From the NCBI RefSeq assembly GCF_036785885.1, contig NC_092312.1, positions 22,152,001 to 22,216,000 of the forward strand: a stretch of DNA of 64,000 nucleotides, in the 5' to 3' direction. Position 1 is the stretch's first letter. Every line of letters begins with the position of its first letter. The notes below the pieces were generated by a model. That model did not search any database. It had not been told where the DNA came from and was given only the letters and a program-made list of their open reading frames with translations. Both the position numbers and the translations under genes were made by a program. Shown in pieces: positions 35,401 to 45,625 of this stretch. This stretch comes from Coffea arabica. Taxonomy: Eukaryota > Streptophyta > Magnoliopsida > Gentianales > Rubiaceae.

Positions 35401-38400
35401 GATCTTAACTTCTTCACATAGTAATCTGATCTTGGATTCTAGTATCTTGTGTGTTCTTGTGATGTTTGGAAGCTGCTAGTGGTCCAGTCTTGTTTATATA
35501 GTTAGGTAGCTTGCACTTTCATCTTAAGTATCATTGGATTGTCCATCGATCATAAGTCTCAATGTTTACTGTGTTTCTTAGTGGCTGCATAGCTATCTTA
35601 TGGCCTATGAAACTAGTAAGCAAGCTGCTTCGTATATGTCATCTTGTGAAACATATGGGTCCCACTCTGGGCCTAAGGGACCATTTGGAAGGGGAAGAAG
35701 AGCTTCTATGTTTATATATCTATTCTGAGGGGATGAGGGGTTTGCCAGATAGGGCAGGTAAGGGTGTTACATTCCATTTAATTTGGTCAAGGGTGGTATT
35801 ATGTCATGTATGGTTGGAGAGGATAGCTTCCCATTCTGCTTGTCTTGTTGTCTACAGAGGGACTTTTAACATGAGGCTTTGATACCCTGAAAGATGAGAC
35901 TTACCCGGAGTAGAGTGCAATGAGATTAATCATGCAAAAGCAACTGCTACTCATTTTTGGTCATCTCTTGGGCACCTGATGCTGCAGACTAGCTAAGACT
36001 CTGGCACTATCAAAGACTAAAACTCAATTATAAATTGCAATATCAAAGAAACAAGATAGCCTGCTGTGGCGGTGTGACTATCTTCTTTCACTAAGACACC
36101 GATGGCAACTCTGAAAAATTTCCCCCTTTACCCCCACCCTTGACTCTAAAACTCCTAATTAGATAATATGCTAAATTTAGGCTTAGCTAAATTCCCATAA
36201 TGCTCTTAGAACTACAAAGAATTAGTACTGATAAAAAACCGACCAATAAGAAAGATAGCCAGGCCAAATGCCCAAAATATCTTTAAAATGACTGACAAAT
36301 CTATCAAACTAGAACCACTCCTAGCTGAAAATTTATTCAGGCACTGGTAGACTTTTTGCCCTTGTCGATTTGCAACTGTATCACTATCTTTCTAAGATTG
36401 CCCAGATTGTGAGCCAGTACTTGAATTGCTTAATGATTGTGCAGTTATGCATTCTGTTGTATTAAAATCGTGGTTTTCTTAGCAATAAAAGCTTTTTATG
36501 ATGTTATGAGCTACAGCGACCTTAGATGTTAGTATGATCTTAAACCCAGCTGCTTTTTTGATGTGGTTAATTGGTATTCATTCAAGGGCTGAGTATTACA
36601 TGCATTTCTTTTCTGACAATTTCTATTGATCCTTGCAAAATCTGATTCCTTAACCTTTACTGACAGAACTTTAACATTGTTCTTCTCTGCACTTTCCATG
36701 ATCAATGTCACATATATTATTATTGTTATTTTGCCATTGCTTGTTGTGATCCTTGTTTCCTGCCATTTTCTGGATGACAGGGGGTTCAGCCTCTTCTTGA
36801 TGGTGTCCTCAATTATTTGCCTTGTCCTACTGAAGTTAGTAACTATGCACTTGATCAAACTAAGGATGAGGAGAAGGTATTAATCAAGTCGAGTTCTTTG
36901 ATGTCATACCTTTGCTTAACAGCTGAGCCAGAAATTAAAGCGTTGTTTGATTTATTATGTTACTAGGTTATGTTGTCTGGAAATCCAGCGGGACATTTGG
37001 TTGCCTTGGCTTTCAAATTGGAAGAAGGACGTTTTGGCCAGTTGACGTATTTAAGGTATAGCATGGTTTGTAGCCTTTTGTGCTTCTTTCGTTGATTGGC
37101 CATTTCTTTGTTGCTTTTATTTGGACAATTTGATAATTCCTACTTCTGTTCAGAATATATGAAGGTATCCTGCGGAAGGGAGATTTTATGGTCAACATAA
37201 ACACAGGCAAGAAGATTAAGGTGAACCCAGATTTTTTGGGGGGTTAATATTTTGGTTCCACTTATCCATCCTGGGATTGTTAGTGGGATAGGGAAGACTA
37301 TTAGATAGGCTGGAGATTGCTTTCTTATTTTGTTTTTTATAGGAGGCTCTCTTTAAGTTTGCTTCCTTTTGTTAAATTAATTCGACATTAAGCTAATGTT
37401 GGTCCTTTTTGCATGAGAAATTAGAAGCACGTTAACCTTTTTTTTTTTTGATACCTTGAAGTATGAGAAGTATTTGCATGTACATATGCTTCACTTTAAT
37501 TGAATACAAATACTGTCTGATCGAAATATGGGTGATAAGTCTATATTTAATGCGAAATGCTTGTTAATTGAAGTTTTTGGATAATCACTCACTTTCATTT
37601 AATATTACTTGTTGACAGATTCCTCGTTTGGTTCGAATGCATGCTAATGAGATGGAGGTATGCCATTCTTTTTATATAAGTTGGTCTCTTCTTTGCTCCT
37701 CTTACTTTTGTGGGGATTCTTTTTGCCTCTTGTTCTCTCTCTCCCTCTCTCTCTCTTTTCAATTTTTCCTGTCTGTTGAAAGGGTCAAATTGTTTCTAAT
37801 CCTGTGGAAACAAAATTCTGGTTACTATAAGATCAAGGGAATGAAAGAATTTCGTGGATTATATTGTGGAAGATTTTTGTGAATATACTGTTTTGTAGCT
37901 CCTTGCTTTCTTTCGTTTCTCTCTCTCTTTTTTTTTTTTCCTTTTACTGGCAAGGTATGATGCTTTTTCTTGGGCTTTTATGCTACAGGATATTCAAGAG
38001 GCTCATGCTGGACAAATAGTTGCTGTTTTTGGGATAGATTGTGCTTCAGGTTGATCAATTTCTTAGATTTATGAGAACAAATGCAAAAGTTTATTGGGAG
38101 ACTTAGCTAACTAGTTCTTTCATATCTCATCAGGAGATACATTTACTGATGGATCGGTTAGATACACCATGACTTCAATGAATGTCCCTGAACCAGTGAT
38201 GTCCTTGGCTGTTTCGCCAGTTTCCAAAGATTCTGGAGGCCAGGTGAGTTCTTGCATTAAAAAATTACTCTTCCCTGGTATATTGGGGATTTATAACTAT
38301 TAAATACAATCATTGGCAGTTTTCAAAAGCACTGAATCGATTTCAAAAAGAAGACCCAACCTTTCGTGTTGGATTAGATCCAGAGAGTGGCCAGGTTTGA

Positions 38401-41400
38401 TCCTTCATTGATCCAAAACTTTAATGGGATCCCTTACCTTGGGATTGTACTTGTGAAATTGAGGAGGGGCAGAAGGGGGCAGGGGGATGGGAAGTATATC
38501 GTCTAACCTTGGTGGGTTTAATGAGCAGACAATTATTTCTGGCATGGGAGAACTGCATCTGGACATTTATGTTGAGCGCATAAGAAGAGAATATAAGGTA
38601 CCCTCCTTTTCTTCAATAGAACTACGCATAAATTATCCCACTGCAGTTCAGTTAAAAAATTCTTTACAGAATATCTTTTCTTATTTACCCAATTATAAGC
38701 CTTATTCCTTTGCCCTTTCTTAAGGTTGATGCAACTGTTGGAAAGCCTCGTGTCAACTTCAGAGAGACTGTTACTCAGCGAGCTGAATTTGATTACTTAC
38801 ATAAGAAACAAAGTGGAGGACAAGGTCAATACGGAAGGGTGATTGGGTAAGTTCAGTATATCCTGACCTTGCCATGCTTCTTTCTGATTTAGGTACTTTA
38901 TTGGTTATGTATGAAGTGAATTTGGTAGTTTCTGAACATTTCCACCTTATGCACATATGATGACTGTGGAATGGTCACATCCATGACCACCACTGACATT
39001 CCCTCTTCTGTCCTTTTGTCTGCTGTATGCATCTTCGATGGGAGAAGAAAAGGAAGGAGTGGGGCGAGAGAGAGAGCTACCTCTTCTGTCTGTTTCTTCC
39101 TATATCGCATATTGTCCCTTGTCTATGATGGATATTGTGTGTGTGTATTTATATTTTTTTTGGGGGGGGGGGGGACATCTTGATGTTCTGATATATCTAA
39201 TTGCTTCTGTGTTTCTCTAATTTAATGACACTCAACCGATCTAACTAGCTAACAAACGCATTGGGGCATGATGGGCTTAGATTCTAACTTTTGCTGCTCC
39301 ATACATGTTTGACTGGCTGAGATGATAATCTTGTCCGTATGTGGTATACTGTTTTGTTCAAATTCACTGTGAGGCTTTAGCCTTTTCTTAGTTCTTTGGC
39401 ATACTTGTCTAAAATGCCCTGCACCCTTTTTGATGCCATGTCTTTTACTGTTGGAAAATAAGGGATTACTTGATTTCTGTTCTTTAGGTATGTGGAACCA
39501 CTTCCAGCAGGCTCACCTGCTAAGTTTGAGTTTGAAAACATGATTGTTGGACAAGCTATACCATCTGGCTTTATCCCAGCAATTGAGAAGGGTTTTAAAG
39601 AAGCTGCCAACTCGTGAGTCTCATCTTATTTATTTATTAAATTACTTTATAATGTTATTTGGCATGAAAGTTGCAAAGGTGCTTCCTTCCCCCCCCCCCC
39701 CCCCCCCAAAAAAAAAAAAAAAATCCCCAAGCCTCTGCATTAGTAAGTACGGTATCATTGTTGTTTTGAATATACTTCTGTGGCCTAGTACCACATCCTG
39801 AATGAGATAATTCCCAAGCCTGCAAGTATAGGGTTTCACTTTACCTGAGTCTGGAAATAGTCCCTGATCTCCAGAATAAAGGGAAATATTATTGGATATC
39901 CCCTATTCTTGATAAGTTTAAACTACAAAGATATGACATGTTGTCTCCAACAACTTCAATATTACATGTGCCATTACTTGTTTTACCTTGTAAATACAGT
40001 ACATAATCCCAAGTCTATGCGAAGGTTTCAATCTTTTTTTGGGAAAGTAATATTTTTTTGGGAAAGGTTTCAATCTTGTTATCTGTTAAGTTTAACATGT
40101 TTCTGAATCATACCAAAACTCTACTATAAATCAGTATTTTGTCTCAAGAAAGGATAGTGTTATCTTCTGTTTTCATCTTGGTGTTGAATGGAATTCAATT
40201 TTTTCAAGGGCAAAGTTTACTGAATTGCATATTTGATAAGCTTTTTCCCGGTTCACTGAGAATCAGCTCAAAGTTGCTCTCCAACGAAGCCAAGATATCT
40301 CTTGTGGTGCTTGCCCAACAGAACTGTTGATAATTCTGGCACTTGAAATATTTTTCTTCAGTTTTCGGTGGGGAGTTTATCTGCATATCTGGGAGTGTTT
40401 TTTGTGCCTGTAATCACGTCTTAGATCGTAGCGACTATATCTCCTTTTTCAGTTCTAAATGCCTAAATTGCAGCAATTCTTTGTTCATATCCTGGATAAT
40501 TGGTCCTTTTTATTGTCTTCTAGCAGTGGTTTTTAACTTATTTTCTAATAGTTTAATTTTTCTACTGCCCCAGCGGTTCATTAATTGGTCATCCAGTTGA
40601 GAATATTCGAGTTGTTTTGACGGATGGTGCAGCTCATGCTGTGGATTCAAGTGAACTTGCATTCAAGTTAGCTGCAATATATGCATTTAGACAGGTGCTT
40701 AATGACATATTTTATATGTCAAAAGACTTTCTTTGCTTGACGTTACAAATGCTGTGCTACTTCCATTTTGTAGCGCCGCTTTTTGTTTCCTTCCTTGTAA
40801 TGGGTCTGGGAAGAGGGATGGGCACTGACTAGGTGGTTGACGCTGATCTTTGACTGGAACTAGTTTTAATTGAATTTAATTGATATCCTTTATTTGAACA
40901 GTGTTATTCAGCAGCAAGACCTGTCATTTTAGAACCCATAATGCTGGTGGAATTGAAAGTACCGACAGAATTTCAGGGCACTGTCACTGGCGATATCAAC
41001 AAGTTAGTACCTTTACTTTCGGTGTTTATCATGTTATTTTGCCAATGGATGTCAATGATCCCGCAAGGGGTAGATCTGTTTGACTTACTGTTTTTAATCC
41101 CTGGCAGGAGGAAAGGCATGATTGTGGGGAATGACCAGGAAAATGATGATTCTGTCATCACTGCGCATGTATGTACCTATTCTGCTACTCTCTCAGCTGC
41201 ATAGCGCATCCCTCTCCTCTGCTACCTATTTTCTCCTTTTTCCTCCTTGGGGAAATCATCCATGGGGATTCTTATGCTTTACCTCATTCGGAGAAGCTAT
41301 TTGACACCATGAACTTTCATGAAAATTCAATATTCCAACATCTCATCAATTTTGTGTTTGGATTACTAGAATAAATCCTCTTAGAACTATTCCAGTACTC

Positions 41401-41677
41401 TGAGAACACGGTACGTGATTTTCAGGTCCCGCTCAACAATATGTTTGGGTACTCAACGGCTCTCCGCTCAATGACCCAGGTGAAATAAGTGCATGATGAA
41501 GGAATTGGTTTATGGATCCGATAAATTGACATAGATCAGTATGTTAATGCTTCGGTTACTCTTTATTTACAGGGTAAAGGTGAATTTACAATGGAATACA
41601 TAGAGCACTTACCAGTTGCTCAGGATGTGCAGACACAATTGATTAACACGCACAAGGCCGCGAAGGGTACTTCATAG
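29427..41677 (+). CDS. Mitochondrial elongation factor G
   Basis: Twenty exons join in frame to 761 residues: 29427-29849, 32670-32891, 33467-33588, 33689-33839, 34898-34969, 36781-36876, 36967-37055, 37154-37220, 37619-37657, 37989-38049, 38134-38243, 38320-38394, 38529-38597, 38725-38846, 39488-39613, 40574-40694, 40902-41002, 41108-41168, 41426-41479 and 41573-41677. All introns are GT-AG. Residues 1-60 are an S/T/R-rich presequence. GTPase motifs follow: AHIDSGKT (79-86), the DTPGH switch (146-150) and NKLD (200-203). Domain II contains [20 protein letters not shown]. Domains III-V include [19 protein letters not shown] and [23 protein letters not shown] drives ribosome translocation after peptide bond formation; the presequence and plant-mitochondrial-type sequence put it in the mitochondrion. 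The C-terminus THKAAKGTS is complete. Intron 1 is enlarged by a hAT element. Confidence 0.96.
30800..30945 (-). pseudogene. hAT transposase C-terminus, copy A (TTF/ZMYM-type)
   Basis: The minus strand reads [10 protein letters not shown] and then, after a one-base shift at an A-run, [20 protein letters not shown] followed by RKAQF and a stop a few codons later. This matches the end of the hAT dimerisation region of plant TTF-type zinc-finger transposases as I remember it (…YIEKEI.xKFSxDSIIDDFxxMKERR…). The rest of the transposase is absent. Confidence 0.72.
31380..31505 (-). pseudogene. hAT transposase C-terminus, copy B
   Basis: This is the second copy of the same vestige: [10 protein letters not shown], then in a shifted frame [19 protein letters not shown], a stop codon, and RKAQF. 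It keeps the FSTDSIID form closer to the family pattern than copy A, while A lacks B's internal stop. The two copies have therefore decayed independently since duplication. Confidence 0.72.
34970..36780 (+). other. EF-G intron 5, long
   Basis: This 1.8 kb intron lies between the exon ending SAFKNK and the exon starting GVQPLLDG. It has T-rich plant intron composition. The frames within it (for example 35562-35882) are not conserved and I recognise no embedded gene or clear element ends. Confidence 0.6.
39154..39174. repeat. T-run followed by G-run in EF-G intron 14
   Basis: Eight T are followed by about thirteen G. Such homopolymers are prone to length error in sequencing and lie within an intron. 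Confidence 0.8.
39689..39723. repeat. Poly-C/poly-A homopolymer block in EF-G intron 15
   Basis: About 19 C are followed directly by about 16 A. The exact lengths are doubtful in any assembly. Confidence 0.8.
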
Positions 41678-42592
41678 TTGGAAGTATTTTCTCCGATGAT
41701 CACACCCCTACTCATTTTTAAGTTCCAGTTGAGTTCAATATGTTTATAGGGGCTAGAAGGCCATACATTTTTGGAACAGCCATAAATTAATGTTCTTATC
41801 AACACTTGCATCAACCGAATGTTCCACCTCAAATAATTGTTTTTCCTCACAATTTACTTCGACCGGCCTCCAGTAGGTTTTGTACCATACATCATATATT
41901 AGTTATAGGCTTGCATACCAATAGATGTCTCAATATGCGGCCATGAAAGTGAATTTGGAAGTGCCGCAATTCTTTGTAAACTACTGTTGGATAATTTAGG
42001 TCTATTGATTGCTTCTAGTGAACAAAGCTTGTTTGGTTGGGTTACTACAGTTTATCATTTTCTTTGTCTAACTTTGATAGTTTTATTTATCATTTTTTAT
42101 CCGTTTCAAATCATAATTCATATTACAAGCGAAGAATATAATTATCTTTTAATTTATTTAAAATATTCTTATTTAATATACTTGATTATCAGTAAATATG
42201 GTCTACTTTATTTAACACAATCAAATTTTTCACCACTAATTGCGTTGTTATATGTCCTAAATGGTGCAATATTTGTTGTTGTAATTGATGCAAAGGTATG
42301 GTGATTAGTAATATTCTTAATATTAATATAAGGAGATTTTAAAAATATTCGGATAAATTTATTTTTTTCGATAAAGTGAACTAATTTATCTTAGATTGGT
42401 GTGTGAGGAAAAAATCAATACTACTACGATTAAAGTGGGTGGGATGAGAAGAGTTTAGTAAGGTTTCGTATATTGGCGTGGAACTTTCTCATTATTACTA
42501 CAATTAAACAGTGATAATCTCTTAGCTGACGTGTAACGACAGAGTCCGTGGATCAAATCCGAACCGCGAACACTCAAAATATCCAGTTCACT
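41678..42592. other. Spacer between EF-G and the NSE3-like gene
   Basis: The first part is presumably the EF-G 3' untranslated region. From about 42029 (AGCTTGTTTGGTTGGG) an AT-rich stretch to about 42350 has the look of a transposon remnant, but I cannot find a matching second end. The plus-strand frame 41987-42304 is Ile/Leu/Tyr-rich AT translation without family resemblance. The last 200 bases should contain the promoter of the next gene. Confidence 0.45.
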
Positions 42593-42709
42593 ATGGCGGG
42601 AAATCCCACGCATCTTCCGAGTCCTCCTCCTAGGGTTTCTCTTTCTTCAACTCAACGATGTCGTCCGCCAGAGACGAACTCTCCCAATTCGACATCTCTA
42701 ACGAGGTAA
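42593..42709 (+). promoter_or_regulatory. Upstream open reading frame overlapping the NSE3 start
   Basis: An ATG at 42593 (ATGGCGGGAAATCCC) opens a 38-codon frame that runs out of frame through the NSE3 start codon at 42658 and ends with TAA at 42707-42709, just past the first donor site. If the transcript starts upstream of 42593, this would lower initiation at the main ATG. An AAACCCTAGG telo-box-like string (minus strand, about 42629-42638) lies inside it. The true transcription start is unknown. Confidence 0.45.
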
Positions 42710-44916
42710 TTCTAATTTTTGTGCCGGACAGAAATAATAAACCTTTGTTTGATGCTATATTGTTCTTTCTCCGATTTTTTCACCCAAAAAACAAATGCAG
42801 GAAAAAGATAAGCTGGTTGGCGAAGTAATTCGATGCATTCTATTCAAAACGACACAAAATAATGGGTGTCCAATAAAGAGGGAAGAGCTGACCCAAATTG
42901 TTACCAAAAAAAGTTACAGGCAGAAGAATTTACCTGCTTTTGTGATTAATGAGGCTAAATCTAAGCTTTCTAGCATTTTCGGGTACGAGCTGCGCGAGCT
43001 TCAACGGTCGCGACCTTCTTCTGCCACCCAAAAGACCCGTGTCGGTTCTTCACAGCAATGTGAGAAACCCTGCTTGCATTATTTTATCATTATTTTGCAT
43101 ATTTTGAAATTTGTTTGGTTAAATTCTTGACTTTTTCGCGGTTTTAGTTTTCTAAAATTTGTTTTGTTGATATTTTTGGTGATTTAGTTGGGAAATTGAA
43201 TATTCTTATTGTTTTTAATTGAATGTCGGTTCTCGAATGCGCTGTTTTTTGAGTCTGAGTCAAAGTTAAATCAAATGCTACTAATGTTTGTTACAGCCGG
43301 AACGGTGATTAACAGTTAGCATATGGCTACCATTGCTTGAACCTTACGACATTTTTTGACTAGGATCTGAGATTGTTGCAGTGATTAATTAGGATTTGGA
43401 TCTTCTTCGGTTAAATCACTGGTCTTAATTAGGGTCCACAATAAAAAATATATATAAATGAAAGAATGATTAAGCCGTTGGGCTGCTATTCTTTCTTGTT
43501 GCTGGCAGTTCTATGCACGGAAATATCTGTGTGAATATATATTTTTTTAGGTGCACTATACTGTATCGATCCATACGTATTGATTTTTTATGTTTCTATT
43601 AGTAACTCCTTCATGGGCGGTGTTCATGGGTTTCAGTTGTTATCTTGTGATTTTAGTGCTAACAAGCACAAAGTGTTATCTTGCCTTATTTTTTTGATTA
43701 TAAGTTCCATGGTTTACAGCTGGGGCTGATGCGAAATCGTATGTAATTATAAGCCAGCTACCAGCAGATGTTTGCAAGAAGTACGTGGAGAATGACGAGA
43801 CATCCCATGTAACTGGTTTTACTTTTGTTGTCCTCGGTATTATCCACCTTGCTGGAGGCAAGATCACAGAAGGTATGCCTTTTTCTCATCTATGTTTACT
43901 ACATGTTGCTTGCAGTTCTTTGTTAAGCACCCTGGCTTAATATGGACAGAACTTGGGGGCTGTACAATTGTTTCCTTTAATCTTGATAAGTTGGTGAACA
44001 TTGCATCTTCCAGCAGTTATCGCATGTCATGAATTCAGCTGTCCTACCTTCCAGGCTGCTTCATGGTATAAATGCCAAAAAGTACAGAATTATGGAATAT
44101 TTCGGAACATAAACCTATTGTTCCCCTCCTTGACTACTTTCATGTATGAGCTTGTGTGCATGCACAGGCTCTTTTTTTTTTTTTTTTTTTTTGGTTTTGT
44201 CTGTCTTGTCCATATAGTGCTTTGTAGTTAATATAACTTGATTGATGTTGAAGATAATCTTTGGCATCATTTGAGACGATTGGGATTGGGCGAGAATGAA
44301 GATAAACTGGCATTGGAAGCACTTGTCCAGCAGAGGTTAGGATTAGAATGTATAATGTGCTTCTCATACCTAATGCATTTTGTGGCCGTTCTGAGAAGTG
44401 GCACAGCTATCTGGGTAATCCATGTTTCCGTCTTGCTTCAATTTTTTGTAGATATTTACAGAAAGACAAAGTTAGTGGCCCTGAAGGTTATACTTTGTTC
44501 TATGAGTTTGCAGAGAGAGCTTTAGATGAAGCAGTCAATCGTAGAATAAAGGAATATGTAATGGAGGTAATCTGATGTTTCTTTCATTCAAGTTTCTGAT
44601 GCAACTTTGTTGTTTTGCTTTCACTCAACATTTTACCCCCATAAAGTTCTAACTAAACTGCTCCCTCTACTTCTTTTCTCTCCAAAATTTCCTTTCTGGT
44701 AATTTACTTCACTTGGGAATGGAGATATCACTCTTTAGAGTTCACTTCGACACTGCTTTGAGATTTTATTTGGAAAAAAAAAGGTATCACTGTAGGTTGG
44801 GCTCTTGTGATTCTACCGTAAGGTTAGTTCTATCCCAGTCTTGCATTACTGAACCAAACTGTATTTTGTGATGTCAGATTGTGCAAAAAGATGCCTCCCC
44901 AAGGGATGCTGATTAG
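42658..44916 (+). CDS. NSE3: NSE3 subunit of the SMC5/6 complex (MAGE-domain protein)
   Basis: Exons 42658-42705, 42801-43059, 43720-43872, 44254-44335, 44452-44566 and 44878-44916 join in frame to 231 residues with GT-AG introns. The protein starts MSSARDELSQFDISNEEKDK. The MAGE homology domain runs through CPIKREELTQIV, LPAFVINEAKSKLSSIFGYE, ETSHVTGFTFVVLGIIHLAG, DNLWHHLRRLGLGENED, LALEALVQQRYLQKDKV and GPEGYTLFYEFAERALDEAV. MAGE proteins in plants are the NSE3 subunit, which with NSE1 and NSE4 bridges the SMC5/6 heads in DNA repair. Between GLGENEDK and LALEALVQQR the protein seems about eight residues shorter than homologues I remember (a HPVxGN-like loop), so exon 4 may have an internal deletion. 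The 3' end converges on the next gene. Confidence 0.9.
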
Positions 44917-45625
44917 TAGCTGATAGGAGATTGTGGTAAGTGAGAATATATGTTTTGATCATGGGAAAAGATGGTTGGATGCTTATTTTGATGATGGAGT
45001 TTTTAAGTGCTTCTACAGAGAAGACGATTATGGCATCTGATATCTCAGTATTTACTAAGAGTTTAAGAAGTTGAAGTGTTCAAGATACATCTGAATTGTT
45101 TTTTGGGTTGTCCATTCTTAGAATTTTGTGATGTGCAGTCAGGTAGTTTGCTGCATTTTAGCTCCTCAATTGTAGATAGACGCTAACTGTTGTTTCTGAC
45201 AATGAGTAACTTCAACATGCAGCAGTTGGGCTTGTGGATCTTAGTCATCTATGAGATCGTTTATGGCATTATTTACCTTTTTTTGAATGTTAAATGCACC
45301 ATAAGTAAAAACTTGCGACATTCCATAGCTGAACTTGAAAAAAAACAAATGTTCCTTTGGCCAATATCAAATAGATGCTACAAATTGCAACGACAGAATT
45401 AAACTGCCTTTTTTAATTTAATGAAGAACAGATGATGGAACCAAAATCTGAGCTACAGTTTGGGAATTCAATTACTAGTTCAACAAAATTCTCATATGAA
45501 GAAACTAGTAATACAGTCGCATTATCATCTCAGGATCCCCTTACGACCAGTGTGATTATCGGCCCCGGATATCCATGCAAATTCCAAGATTCCTCCGTAA
45601 GAATCCAACTAGGTACGAAGAAACG
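44917..45625. other. Spacer between convergent genes
   Basis: This region should hold the 3' untranslated regions of the NSE3-like gene and of the minus-strand membrane-protein gene. The plus-strand frame 45432-45641 overlaps the last coding exon of the latter and is not conserved. Nothing else is recognised. Confidence 0.55.

Noticed and set aside
35562-35882. 106-codon frame in EF-G intron 5
   Set aside because: It is inside an intron flanked by good splice sites and is not conserved.
41987-42304. 105-codon AT-rich frame downstream of EF-G
   Set aside because: Composition is explained by AT-rich DNA; no domain or start context supports it.
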